Source: an uncultured Gemmatimonadales bacterium
Lineage (GTDB): Bacteria; Gemmatimonadota; Gemmatimonadetes; Palauibacterales; Palauibacteraceae
Direction: 5' to 3'
Length of the DNA stretch: 64,000 nucleotides
NCBI GenBank assembly: GCA_947259585.1
Contig: CAMYMV010000008.1
Span: forward strand, 112,399 to 176,398
Shown piece by piece: positions 49,527-58,940 of the stretch. The translations under genes and the position numbers were made by a program. Each line of letters opens with the position of its first letter. Position 1 is the first letter of the stretch. A model generated the notes under the pieces. The model did no database searches. It worked only from the letters and a program-made list of their open reading frames with translations, and had not been told where the DNA came from.

Positions 49527-51875
49527 CTAGTCCGTGAGGCGCACCACTACCTTGTCCAGCTCGCCCGTGTACGGGAAGTGGTTCGTCACGCTGTACTTGT
49601 CACTCACGGGCGTCCCGGCGTCGATGCCGACATCGAAAGTCTCCGAGAGCGAGAACGTCGAGATGTGCATCTCGGGCATGGATACCTCGTCCACCTTCTC
49701 GCCGTTGATGTACAGCTCCCCGGTACCGCCGGGGATGCCCTCCGTGGTCCCGCCGTCCTCGATGAAGTTGAATCGGATGTCGACCTCACCCGTGCCGAGC
49801 GGCGGCGACTCCAACGTATAGTACAGACCGTTGTAGTAATTGTAGTCGTAGTAGGCGCGGTTGTTCTTGATGAACAACGTGTAGCCTCCCGTGAAGCCGC
49901 CGACGGCCATGATCACGCCTTCCTCGTCCCTCGTCAGGTTCAGCGTCGTCTCGATCTCGTGCGAGCGGCCCTTGACCGGCGCCGACGCCTTCTCAGCGAT
50001 CCGGCGCGCGCCCGGGTTGTAGTAGATGAACTCCGTGCGATCGCCGAACAGGCGGTCCTGCTGCTTGGCGATCCGCTGGATCATGTCGTCGTAGAGGGGA
50101 TAGACGTTGTTCTCCCACGCCAGCTCCTCCCAGCGCGCCTTGAGTGCCTCCAGCACCTCGGGGTTCTGTTCGGCCAGGTCGACGGCTTCTGAGAAATCCT
50201 CGTTCAGGTTGTACAGCTCCCAGACGTCATCCTCGAACGGGGCCACGCGGTTCAGGTCCCACGGCATGCGGCCGGCGTGGATGGTGACCGCCTTCCAGCC
50301 GTCCTGATAGATCGCCCGGTTGCCGAACAGTTCGTAGTACTGCTCCGGGTGCTGGGTCGGCGCCTCGGCGTCGTCGAACGAATAGGCCATGCTCACGCCG
50401 TCCATCTCCATCTGCTCCTCACCGTCCAGGACCTCCAGAAACGGCGTCCCGGTGACGTCGAGAATCGTGGGCGCGATGTCGATGATGTGGTGATATTGGT
50501 TCCGGACCTCGCCCTTCGACTGAATCCCCGCGGGCCAGTGGACGACCATCGCGTCCTGGATGCCGCCGCGGTGCACGATCTGCTTGAAGTACTGGAAGGG
50601 CGTGTTGCCGGCGAGCGCCCAGCCGGCGTGGAAGTGCGGGTAGGTATCGGGGCCGCCCCAGCCGTCGTAGTGCTCCATGTTGGCGTCGAACGGCGTCTGA
50701 AGCCCGTTGAGCACATACGTCTCGTTGAAGCTCCCCGTGAGCCCGCCTTCACCCGATGAGCCGTTGTCGGCGGTGACGAAGATGAGCGTGTTTTCGAGCC
50801 GTCCGGTGCGCTCCAGCGTTCCGAGGATGCGACCGATCTGCTCATCCACGTGCGTGAGCATCGCGGCGAACACCTCCATCTGGCGCGCGTAGAGGCGCTG
50901 TTCCTCCGGGTCCAGGCTGTCCCAGGCCGGGATCTCCTCAGTGCGCTCGGTGAGAAGGGTGCCCTCGGGGATCACCCCCATCTCCAACTGCCGCTGGTGG
51001 ATCATCTCCCGGGCCCGGTCCCAGCCCATGTCGAACTGTCCGCGGTAGCGCTCGATGTACTCGGCCGGGGCCTGGTGGGGGGAGTGCATGGCGACCGGCG
51101 CCCAGAACATCATGAACGGCCGGTCCGGCGACACCGAGACGTGCGATGTGATGTTGCGGATGGCGTCGTCCGCCATCGCCTCGCTCCAATGGTAGCCGGG
51201 CTTCCCCATCCAATCCTCGATCGGGTAATGGTCCCGCCACACGAGCGATCGGTAGTTGTCCGCGTCGGCGGCCATGAAGCCGTAGTAGTGGTCGAAGCCC
51301 TCCCCGCTCGGCCAGCGGTCGAACGGCCCGCTCTCCGACACCTCGTACAGCGGTGTATGGTCCCACTTGCCGATCGCATAGTTGACGAAGCCTGCCTTCT
51401 GCAGGTGCTTGGCGACCGACTTGCCGGATTCGGGCGGATAGGCGTTGTAGCCCGGGAATCCCATCGCGGTGAGCGAGTGGGAGCCTAGCCCGATGCGGTG
51501 GTGGTTGCGGCCCGCCATGATCGCGGCCCGCGAGGGAGAGCACAGGGCGGTCGTGTGGAAATTGTTGTAGCGGAGCCCGTTCGCCGCCAGGCGGTCGATG
51601 TTGGGCGTGTCGATGAGCCCGCCGAAGCTGCCCAGATGCCCGAATCCGGTGTCGTCGAGGAGGAAGATGATGACGTTGGGGGTGCCCTCCGGGGGCTTGG
51701 GCGGCGTCGGCCACCACTCCTCCGACTCCTCGTAGGACTGCGCGATCACCCCTTCGAACTCCTGTCCGTACTTGGCGAAGGAATCGTCTTGCTCCTGATC
51801 CGCTCCAGGCGGGGCGCATGATGCGCCGGCTAGGACAAGTAGCGACATCGGGAGGATCTGGAGGGCCTTCCTCAT
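49527..51875 (-). CDS. arylsulfatase, exported lipoprotein-like
   Basis: A 782-residue type I sulfatase. The ATG at 51875 has AGAGGAG upstream. A signal peptide with a near-lipobox (LAGASC, Cys20) suggests membrane anchoring in the periplasm. Metal-binding Asp74-Asp75 lie in IIFLLDDTGFGHLGSFGG. The formylglycine site is Cys112 in TTALCSPSRAAIMAGRNHH, the CxPxR form needing a formylglycine-generating enzyme encoded elsewhere. Further blocks: GKWDHTPLYEVSESGPFD, PFMMFWAPVAMHSPH and FVTADNGSSGEGG. A long C-terminal beta domain follows. The sulfate ester substrate is unknown. Confidence 0.94.
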   Translation of the reverse strand: MRKALQILPMSLLVLAGASCAPPGADQEQDDSFAKYGQEFEGVIAQSYEESEEWWPTPPKPPEGTPNVIIFLLDDTGFGHLGSFGGLIDTPNIDRLAANGLRYNNFHTTALCSPSRAAIMAGRNHHRIGLGSHSLTAMGFPGYNAYPPESGKSVAKHLQKAGFVNYAIGKWDHTPLYEVSESGPFDRWPSGEGFDHYYGFMAADADNYRSLVWRDHYPIEDWMGKPGYHWSEAMADDAIRNITSHVSVSPDRPFMMFWAPVAMHSPHQAPAEYIERYRGQFDMGWDRAREMIHQRQLEMGVIPEGTLLTERTEEIPAWDSLDPEEQRLYARQMEVFAAMLTHVDEQIGRILGTLERTGRLENTLIFVTADNGSSGEGGLTGSFNETYVLNGLQTPFDANMEHYDGWGGPDTYPHFHAGWALAGNTPFQYFKQIVHRGGIQDAMVVHWPAGIQSKGEVRNQYHHIIDIAPTILDVTGTPFLEVLDGEEQMEMDGVSMAYSFDDAEAPTQHPEQYYELFGNRAIYQDGWKAVTIHAGRMPWDLNRVAPFEDDVWELYNLNEDFSEAVDLAEQNPEVLEALKARWEELAWENNVYPLYDDMIQRIAKQQDRLFGDRTEFIYYNPGARRIAEKASAPVKGRSHEIETTLNLTRDEEGVIMAVGGFTGGYTLFIKNNRAYYDYNYYNGLYYTLESPPLGTGEVDIRFNFIEDGGTTEGIPGGTGELYINGEKVDEVSMPEMHISTFSLSETFDVGIDAGTPVSDKYSVTNHFPYTGELDKVVVRLTD

Positions 51876-51930
51876 GTGTTCTGCTCCTCTTTTGAGTGTT
51901 GTGGTTGCCGGCAAGACCTGCTGGCCGAGG

Positions 51931-53889
51931 CTACGGCGTGTACCAGATCGGGCTCGTGTACGCCCGCTCCTGCAGCGTCTTCCAGACCTCGTCGCCGAGC
52001 ACGGCGCCATAACGCTTGGCGTCGTAGACCACCCAGCGCGGGGTGGGAATCTCGAGCACGCGCGCGTAGTAGAACGCCTTCATCGCTGGATCGAAATCAG
52101 GATCCTCCCACACCGTGATGAGTTCGGGATCCCCGATCGTGTTGGTCCAGGTGGCGTTCTCCAGATCGACCGTGTTACCCACCGGGGGCAGCGTGCCGTC
52201 CGGCCCGGGCTGGCGCCGGTCGGCGTCACCCCATGCCACGTCGTAGACGTTCTCGTTCGTGTTTCCGTCTGCGTCCAGCCATCCCTTGACGATCTGGATG
52301 CGGTCGAGATTCCCGCTGTAGGGATCCTTGAGGGCGGCCACCAGGAAGGTCGGAGCCCATCCTGCGGGCGCGTCCGAGAGCTCGCCGCCCATCGGCACGC
52401 CCTTGGAGTAGCCGATCTCGGCCGGAAGGCGGCTTGTCGCATCGTTAGGCGTGAAGTCCCAGCCGCCCCAGAAGCGGACGAGAATGCGCGGCCCAGTCGT
52501 CGCATAGACCTCACGGCGCATCATGGCGTCCCACAGCGCCTCGCGGGTGTTCTCTGTGGCCCACACGGCGGCGTAGCCGGAGGCGGACATCGCCCAACCG
52601 TCGTACTGCCGCCCGGCGAACTTGGCCATCGGGTGATTCCAGCGCTCCGGTGACGGCTCCGTGCCGGCGTGCTTCCCGATGTAGTTCTCCTCCTCGACCG
52701 CGGCGAGCGCGGTATGCGTATCGGACGAGCCCACCATGCCGAACTTGTACGGGTTGGCCCCGAGTTGTTGCTCCAGCTTCAGGCCGTCCCGCAGCGCCTG
52801 GCGGGCGTACTCGTACCGCAGCATCCAGTCTTCCTTGACCACCGTGAGGTTCAGATTGCCCAGCTCCAAGGTCTCGAAGTCGGCGAACTCGTCGGTGGGA
52901 GACAGCACCGGGTGCGTCTCCCCGTCACCCTTGATCTGGGTGACCTCGTACAGCGGCTCCCAGCGGGCCCGCTCCGCGGCGTAGTTCGCAGTCAACGGTT
53001 GACCTGTGGCCGGGTTCGTCTCGACCGGGAACATGATGCCGTTCGACATGTTGCCGTTGTGGGCGAGAGCCAGCACGCGACCGCCGGTCGTTTCCTCGTA
53101 GGTGGTCATCCATTTCCACAGCTCCTCGGGATTGAAGCTCTCGGCCGTCGTATAGGGAACCATCCGGCGTGCCACGTCGCCGTCGTCGCGGTAGAGCACG
53201 TTGCGGTGCAGGTTGTTGCCATCCTCCGTGGAGGTCCACTCGTAGCCAATCATCGCGGTGAACCGCCCCGGCTCGTTGAAGCGCTCCGCGATGTCGATGT
53301 ACTCGTCCCACACGGTCTGCTGGAAGTCGCGATCGAGTACCACCTCGGGTGTGTTGCCGAGCGCGAAGGCGTTGATCACCTCCATGGTCGCCTGGAACGC
53401 CTCTTCCCCCCCGGCCTTGAACGCGTTGTGCCAGCCCCGGACGGTGGGATCGCTAAGCAAGCGCGTATTGCCCGCGATGATCTCCTTCATGGCGCCCATT
53501 CCGTCGGAGTGGTCCGCCACGACCAGAAAATCGAGCGGCCGCCGCAGCTTGAACGGCTCGCCATGGCTCGACATGACCTCCTCACCGCGGGCGAATCGGT
53601 AGGCTACCTCCGGACCGAGGATGACGCCGAACCCCCGGGCGTCGAGCGAGTTGTTGGTATGGACGTGCGTGTCCCCCCAGAACACACGGGTCGGGAAATT
53701 GCGGCCGGCGTACGGGGAGTAGCCAGGTGCCTTGAAGATGTCGACGCTGTCCTCGCGGGTGGGCGGGGGCAGGCCCACCGGATCCTGGGCCAGAGCCGCC
53801 GAGCTGTCGCCCAGCACCACCGCTACGAGTAGGGCTATGGCCAACAGGCTTGTGCGCTGACCGAGACGTCTCCGACTGACCACCGGCAT
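51931..53889 (-). CDS. DUF3604 protein, PHP-like predicted metallohydrolase
   Basis: A 652-residue exported protein with start ATG at 53889 behind AGGAG and a Sec signal ending ALAQ. The DUF3604 pattern is clear: VFWGDTHVHTNNSLDARGFG, LDFLVVADHSDGMGAM, RVLALAHNGNMSNGIMFP, GMVGSSDTHTALAAVEEENY. The order HxH, DH, H, DxH resembles the metal ligands of PHP-domain phosphoesterases, so I infer a multi-metal hydrolase, although no activity is established for the family that I know of. It lies 55 bases upstream of the sulfatase and probably acts on the same substrate class. Confidence 0.9.
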   Translation of the reverse strand: MPVVSRRRLGQRTSLLAIALLVAVVLGDSSAALAQDPVGLPPPTREDSVDIFKAPGYSPYAGRNFPTRVFWGDTHVHTNNSLDARGFGVILGPEVAYRFARGEEVMSSHGEPFKLRRPLDFLVVADHSDGMGAMKEIIAGNTRLLSDPTVRGWHNAFKAGGEEAFQATMEVINAFALGNTPEVVLDRDFQQTVWDEYIDIAERFNEPGRFTAMIGYEWTSTEDGNNLHRNVLYRDDGDVARRMVPYTTAESFNPEELWKWMTTYEETTGGRVLALAHNGNMSNGIMFPVETNPATGQPLTANYAAERARWEPLYEVTQIKGDGETHPVLSPTDEFADFETLELGNLNLTVVKEDWMLRYEYARQALRDGLKLEQQLGANPYKFGMVGSSDTHTALAAVEEENYIGKHAGTEPSPERWNHPMAKFAGRQYDGWAMSASGYAAVWATENTREALWDAMMRREVYATTGPRILVRFWGGWDFTPNDATSRLPAEIGYSKGVPMGGELSDAPAGWAPTFLVAALKDPYSGNLDRIQIVKGWLDADGNTNENVYDVAWGDADRRQPGPDGTLPPVGNTVDLENATWTNTIGDPELITVWEDPDFDPAMKAFYYARVLEIPTPRWVVYDAKRYGAVLGDEVWKTLQERAYTSPIWYTP

Positions 53890-53979
53890 GATTCTCTCCT
53901 GTGTCGCAGCTTCGGCTTCCACGTGGGATCCCGGGAAATTTCGCCAACATACGCGACCGTACGGTTCGCCGATACGGTA

Positions 53980-54852
53980 TTACTTCGGAAACAGCAGCTG
54001 AATCGTGAACTTGAGGGCCCAATCGGGCGCTGCCTCGGGCCTCGCGACATTGTAGAAGGCGAGGATCCGGCTGTTGATGGGCTGGCTGCCGATCGTGAAC
54101 AACTTCCCGAAACCGGCGCCCAACGGCACTGTCCAGACGCCGCTCTCCGCCTTCCAGTTGGCCGTGATCACCGGATCGCTCACCAGGTACCAGCCTCCGG
54201 GCAGGTTGTAGTTCACGAACGGCTGGACCAGGAACTGGCTGACATCCGTCCGGTCCGGATCTCCGGCGTAGGACCAGAGCTGCCGGAGCAGCACGCCCAT
54301 CGACCACGGTTTGGGCTGTGTGAGCACAACAACCGTCGGTCCCAACGTCCACTTGCCGGATCCTAGCTGAGCGTCCGTCGCTGTACGCAAGCCGAAGGAG
54401 GGGCCGAGACCCCAGATGATCTTCCCCGGGTCCGCGGGTGAGAGGAAGAGCGAGTAGTTGATGTCGCCGAGGCCCGTCGCCCCGTCGCCCGGCGCGCCCT
54501 CGGGAAGATCAGGCAGACCCTCGATGAAGCCCTGCACCGAGACGATCGGGATGATGACCCGGTTGATCAGGTTGACGCCGCCGACCGTGATCGGGATCAC
54601 CGGCTGGATGTTCAGGATGTAGGCGCCGCCGTTGGGAGCCCCGAAGTCGAAGTTGTTCTCCAGTGGAACGCTGTACAGGCTCCCGACCGGGTTCTGGGTC
54701 TTGGCGCGGAGGTCGTCAGATTCCTGAGCATCGGCCTGACCCGGCCAGCACAGTACGGCCAGGACGAGAGCCGATGAGACGAAGACCGCCGAGCGGCGAA
54801 CCGCCGCCCACGCATCGACGACCGTGAGGCTGGGATGGCTCGGTCTGGTCAC
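53980..54852 (-). CDS. MetA-pathway-like outer-membrane channel protein
   Basis: About 290 residues. A GTG at 54852 with GAGGAAG four bases before it is preferred over the ATG at 54900, giving a signal peptide ending ADAQES. The mature part begins AKTQNPVGSLYSVPLENNFD, with strands such as NIQPVIPITVGG and LLRQLWSYAGDP, and ends LKFTIQLLFPK. That matches outer-membrane transporters of the neuromedin U/MetA-like type. First gene of the block containing DUF3604 and sulfatase genes, which thus is bracketed by two barrel genes. Confidence 0.78.
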   Translation of the reverse strand: MTRPSHPSLTVVDAWAAVRRSAVFVSSALVLAVLCWPGQADAQESDDLRAKTQNPVGSLYSVPLENNFDFGAPNGGAYILNIQPVIPITVGGVNLINRVIIPIVSVQGFIEGLPDLPEGAPGDGATGLGDINYSLFLSPADPGKIIWGLGPSFGLRTATDAQLGSGKWTLGPTVVVLTQPKPWSMGVLLRQLWSYAGDPDRTDVSQFLVQPFVNYNLPGGWYLVSDPVITANWKAESGVWTVPLGAGFGKLFTIGSQPINSRILAFYNVARPEAAPDWALKFTIQLLFPK

Positions 54853-55082
54853 CGGTCTTCCTCGCTGAGTGTCAAACACGTCTCCACGTAGAGCAGTCAA
54901 GGAATATCGACGAATTCGGTGCGGAGCGAACGACCCGGCAAACGGGACCGCTGGAACCTGACTTCGATTCGCTTACGCGCCCTCTATGGTTCCGCCGCCC
55001 ATCGACCATCCCGCTGCCAGGCCGAAGGCCATAGGGGCGAACATACGTTGGCGTATTGTGGTGAGCCAGAGGCTCCGCTGCC

Positions 55083-56192
55083 TCAGTTCCAGAGCACGAG
55101 GGCTGACACAGCGAATATGGCTAGGGCTGTTACGGGCAGCAGCCATCGTGTCCAGCGGTCGAACTTCTGCGCACGCTCCTCGTCTCCGCTCGCCTCGATC
55201 TTCCGCACGGCGAGGCTCAGCACGACCAACGCCGTCGTGGCCAGGTAGCAAACGATCAGCACCATATCGGCAAGGGTCGGGTACTCGAGCCTCGGCAGGC
55301 TTCTCGAGACGAAACCGTGGGTCGCCACTACGGTGAGGAGCGCGAAAAAGCCGATCCGGTACCGATCCCCCAGGGCCTCCCAGAATGCCAGCCAGGTCAT
55401 GCCCATTACGAAGAACAGCGGCAGCATGAAGCGCAGCAGGTAGTGCCCTGCGTGGCGTTGAGCCCTGACTTGGAAGATGTACGACGAGAACTCCCGGTCG
55501 TCGCGGACCTCCCGCCGAGCGCCGATGACCGCCTCGACGCCGGTCACGGTCCACTCCGGCGTGTCGAAGTCGAGATCGAAGCCGGTTTGCGCCGCGTTGG
55601 CGACGAAGGTCATCTCGCTGCGGTCCCACACGAACGACTGCAGCTCCATATCCAGCGCCTGGCGATCGAAGGGGAATCTGCGCAGATCCAGCTCGGCGTT
55701 CAGGGTGGCACCGAAGCGTTCCTCGTAGTCCACCTTTCCGTCAGGAAAGATGGTCAGCTCGACACTCTCGGTCTGGCGTTGCTCCACCTCGTTTTGGATC
55801 TCGATATCGGGCGACCAGATCTCGCTCAGCTTCTCTCTCGCCTCCTCCTCCTGGAACACGAGCGGCGGGGTGTTCGCATCCGTAAACGCGAGCCGCGGGT
55901 CCTGCCAGGTCAGGTTGAGGAAGACCTCCACGTCGATCGTGGGAAACGGATCCGACGGTTCCGACACCTCGCTCAGGCCGATGAGGTACGTGCCCGCCGC
56001 CACCTCGGTCGGACGGCGCGGCGGACTGACAGCGGTCGCAGGGTCGTCGGAGGTATCCTGGGCCCGGGCCGGAGCGACGTCGGACATGGCCGCAGAGAGC
56101 GCTAGAGCCGCAGCCCACAGGGCCGCCCGGAGCAGACGAGAACCTCTTCGGCTAGTCGAGGGGGCGGCGACGTCGCGCACGGATCCTCGCAT
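55083..56192 (-). CDS. pentameric ligand-gated ion channel, ELIC-like
   Basis: About 369 residues. After a signal peptide ending APARAQD, the ligand-binding beta-sandwich shows FPTIDVEVFLNLTWQDPRL, EIWSPDIEIQNEVEQR and LRRFPFDRQALDMELQSF, with no disulfide at the Cys-loop position, as in bacterial members. Four transmembrane helices follow: YLLRFMLPLFFVMGMTWLAF, the pore helix in FFALLTVVATHGFVSR followed by SLPRLEY as in ELIC, and two more. An ion channel of the GLIC/ELIC class in the inner membrane. Alternative starts: TTG 56216 behind GGAGG, and GTG 56243. Confidence 0.9.
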   Translation of the reverse strand: MRGSVRDVAAPSTSRRGSRLLRAALWAAALALSAAMSDVAPARAQDTSDDPATAVSPPRRPTEVAAGTYLIGLSEVSEPSDPFPTIDVEVFLNLTWQDPRLAFTDANTPPLVFQEEEAREKLSEIWSPDIEIQNEVEQRQTESVELTIFPDGKVDYEERFGATLNAELDLRRFPFDRQALDMELQSFVWDRSEMTFVANAAQTGFDLDFDTPEWTVTGVEAVIGARREVRDDREFSSYIFQVRAQRHAGHYLLRFMLPLFFVMGMTWLAFWEALGDRYRIGFFALLTVVATHGFVSRSLPRLEYPTLADMVLIVCYLATTALVVLSLAVRKIEASGDEERAQKFDRWTRWLLPVTALAIFAVSALVLWN

Positions 56193-56337
56193 GCAGATGC
56201 CTGGGTTAACCGACAACCTGACCTCCAAAAGGTAGGTTATCACGATCGACGACTATCGCCCAGGTCGATACTGGTGTCTGGCAGCGCCGGCCGCCGCTAC
56301 GGACTGGTCGCGCTTCGCCGCGCGTCCACGAGCGATA

Positions 56338-57225
56338 TCAGAACAGCGCAAACACGCCGTAGAGTTGGAGCCCGCTGTAGCGGTAAGTGATCTTCAGCAG
56401 CGGATCCTCTTGCTCCTCCACCTGGAGCTTCGTGTAGTTGAACCGGACTCCGGCGCCGAAGCCGCGGGTGAAGAAGTACTCGGCCCCGACGTTCGCGTCG
56501 CCGACCGACGCCTGGATCGTGGATACGCTCACGTAGAGGCCACCCACCCTTCCGCTGACGATCATCCGCGACAGAGGCGCCCAGTTGACGTCAAGGCCCA
56601 GCGAGCCGACGGGGAAAGTGGCGTCCGTCCGCTCCTCTACCAGATCGATGGGATCCTCGCCAACCGAGCCGACCGCCGCGATCCCGGCCTTGGTGAACAT
56701 GGCGCTGAGCCCGAGACCGATTCCTACCTCGATTTTCTCGCGTGCCAGGAAGGAGAAGGCGTAGCCGAGATTCGCGAACCGGGTCTCGAAGTCCGCTTGG
56801 ACCTCCGCGTCGACCGGAAAGATCTCATCGCCGAACTCGATCTCCTCGTCGAGGACCACGTTGCTGTTACGGCTGAGACTGTAGTAGCCGTAGGTGATCC
56901 GATGCCTGCGGCCCAGCCGCAAGTACCCGCCCGCGCGGAAGTCGAACTTTTTCGTATCGAATCCCAGGTCGTCTTCCAGGTCGATCTCGGTTCCTTCCCC
57001 GGGGAACTCTTCGGAGTCCAGCCGGAGATTCGTGTCGAAGAAGCTCGCGAAGGCACCGACGTCGATCCGGAAGCGCTGGTAGAGCTGATTGGGCTTTGGC
57101 TCGGGCTGGCTCTCAGCCACCTGCTCGGGCTGGCTTTCAGCCTCCTGCGCCGCCGCGGCGCTCGCGGTGGTGAGTGCCGACAGCGCGAGGAAGGCGGCCA
57201 TGAAAGCACGACTTCGACTGATCAT
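56338..57225 (-). CDS. outer-membrane beta-barrel protein
   Basis: A 295-residue exported protein with signal peptide ending ASAAAAQ and a short repeat AESQPEQV/AESQPEPK in the linker (about residues 28-45). Ten or more amphipathic strands follow, including RFRIDVGAFASFFDTNLRLD and FDFRAGGYLRLGRRHRITYG, with the C-terminus LQLYGVFALF ending in Phe. No named family. It is upstream of the channel gene on the same strand with about 145 bases between, so it need not share its operon. Confidence 0.8.
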   Translation of the reverse strand: MISRSRAFMAAFLALSALTTASAAAAQEAESQPEQVAESQPEPKPNQLYQRFRIDVGAFASFFDTNLRLDSEEFPGEGTEIDLEDDLGFDTKKFDFRAGGYLRLGRRHRITYGYYSLSRNSNVVLDEEIEFGDEIFPVDAEVQADFETRFANLGYAFSFLAREKIEVGIGLGLSAMFTKAGIAAVGSVGEDPIDLVEERTDATFPVGSLGLDVNWAPLSRMIVSGRVGGLYVSVSTIQASVGDANVGAEYFFTRGFGAGVRFNYTKLQVEEQEDPLLKITYRYSGLQLYGVFALF

Positions 57226-57415
57226 CTGATTACCTTAATCTCCATCTTAGGGGGGGGACCAACAGTCAATGTCTTTTGCGCTCTGGGCCGGCACAAGAGC
57301 GCAGGAGTGGACAACGACCGTCGCCGGCCTTCATTTCGCCGTGTGGCTGATCGGTGCACCACCGTGCTCCGATAAACATTGACCCGGCCAAGGTTGGCAA
57401 CACGCGAGAGGCCTC

Positions 57416-58327
57416 ATGACGCCCATGAAGGATGAGTCCACAGCCCTTAAGATCTCCGCCGGCGCCAACCTCTTCTTCGGCCTGCTCGGCATCGGCTTCG
57501 CTCTGCTCACCCAGTCCGGAGCCATCCTCCTCGACGGCTTCTTCTCGTTCATCGGCTTCGGGATCGGACTGCTCACCCTCAAGGTATCCGGCCTGGTGGA
57601 ACGGCCCGACGACGAGTGGTTCCACTTCGGCTACGCCTACTTCGAGCCCTTCCTGAACGCCGCACGCGGGCTGATCCTCCTGGCAGTGACCGGCTACGCC
57701 CTCGTCGCCGCCGTCATCTCCCTCCTCCACGGAGGGCGGGAGATCGTGCCCGGCTGGGCCCTGGCGTACGCCGTGATCGCCGTGGTCGGCTGCTTCGCCC
57801 TCGCGTGGATCCAGCGGCGAGCCGCCCGCGCCAACGAGTCGCCGCTGCTGGACGTCGATGCGAAGGCCTGGCTCATGGACGGCGTGCTGAGCCTCGTGGT
57901 GGCCGGTGCCTTTCTGGGGGCACTGCTCGTCCAGGGCACGCGCTGGGACCCCGTCGTCGATTACGTCGACCCGGCGCTGGTCGTTCTCCTGGTGCTTCTC
58001 GTTCTTCCCGTGCCGCTCAAGATCATCCGGGACAACCTGGGCGAATTGTTGCGTGTGGCCCCGGAGCCCGAGGTGCAGGCGGAGGTGAAGCACCGATTCG
58101 CTCAGGCGGTCGAGGGCCAGGGCTTCCGAGACACCCGCCTGCGGATGATCGCGGCGGGGCGGTACTTCTATCTTCTCAACCACATCCGGGTGGGCAGCAG
58201 CTTCCGCGTCAAGCGGGTGGGCGAGCTGGACGCGATCCGGGCCGACATCCACGCGGCCCTGGGAGATCTCCACCCCCGACTGGTGATCGACACCCTGTTC
58301 ACGGAGGACGAGAGCTGGATGGGCTGA
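57416..58327 (+). CDS. cation diffusion facilitator family transporter
   Basis: A 303-residue CDF protein: proton-coupled efflux of divalent metal. About five to six transmembrane helices run to residue 205, followed by the cytoplasmic domain. Metal-site positions are read in helix 2 (AILLDGFFSFIGFG) and helix 5 (DAKAWLMDGVLSLVVAG), each with one Asp where the zinc-type transporters have DxxxD or HxxxD, so cation choice may differ. The C-terminal domain includes RLRMIAAGRYFYLLNHIRV. The ATG at 57416 is followed by a second at 57425. Confidence 0.88.
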   Translation: MTPMKDESTALKISAGANLFFGLLGIGFALLTQSGAILLDGFFSFIGFGIGLLTLKVSGLVERPDDEWFHFGYAYFEPFLNAARGLILLAVTGYALVAAVISLLHGGREIVPGWALAYAVIAVVGCFALAWIQRRAARANESPLLDVDAKAWLMDGVLSLVVAGAFLGALLVQGTRWDPVVDYVDPALVVLLVLLVLPVPLKIIRDNLGELLRVAPEPEVQAEVKHRFAQAVEGQGFRDTRLRMIAAGRYFYLLNHIRVGSSFRVKRVGELDAIRADIHAALGDLHPRLVIDTLFTEDESWMG

Positions 58328-58424
58328 TCCGGGTGGACCCCTCTTGCGGTGCGAGTGTGGTTGACCGCCTCTTGAGCGCCCGCTGACCGCGCGAGGATCA
58401 TTCCCCGGCTCGAGGAGGCCGCAG

Positions 58425-58844
58425 ATGAAGTACGGGCTGACGCCACTTCAGGCGAAGGTGTTGGGCATCTCGAGGATCGCGATCGGATTCCTCTTCTGGG
58501 TTCACGGTGCGCAGAAGCTGTTCGGCTGGTTCGGCGGCTTCGGGGAGGCCGGCACCGCCGAGCTCATGTCCCGCTTCGGAGCCGCCGGCCTGATCGAGTT
58601 CTTCGGAGGCCTCCTGATCATGCTCGGGCTCTTCACCGTGCCCGCGGCGTTCATCGCATCGGGCCAGATGGCGGTGGCGTACTTCTGGATGCACGTGCCC
58701 CGCGGCGGCCTCTTCCCGTGGGAGAACGGGGGCGAGAAGGTCGCCTTCTACACCTTCTTCTTCCTTCTGCTGGCCGCGCTCGGCGCCGGCGCGTTCTCGA
58801 TCGACGGAGCGATGCGCAGGCGAAAAGAGGAAGCTTCCGGCTAG
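58425..58844 (+). CDS. DoxX family membrane protein
   Basis: A 139-residue protein with four transmembrane helices. Family pattern: SRIAIGFLFWVHGAQKLFGWFGGFG, then GLIEFFGGLLIMLGLFTVPAA and AVAYFWMHVPRGGLFPWENGG. Strong GAGGAGG lies about ten bases upstream of the ATG. DoxX relatives are quinol oxidase subunits or redox-stress membrane proteins; the present role is unknown. Confidence 0.93.
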   Translation: MKYGLTPLQAKVLGISRIAIGFLFWVHGAQKLFGWFGGFGEAGTAELMSRFGAAGLIEFFGGLLIMLGLFTVPAAFIASGQMAVAYFWMHVPRGGLFPWENGGEKVAFYTFFFLLLAALGAGAFSIDGAMRRRKEEASG

Positions 58845-58940
58845 GGCTCAGCCCCTCGGGCGGGGCCCCGAAGCCAGACGAGGCTGGACGCATCGACGTA
58901 CGTCCGCTTCAACCCTCGAAGCTCATCCAGCTTGGCCCAA

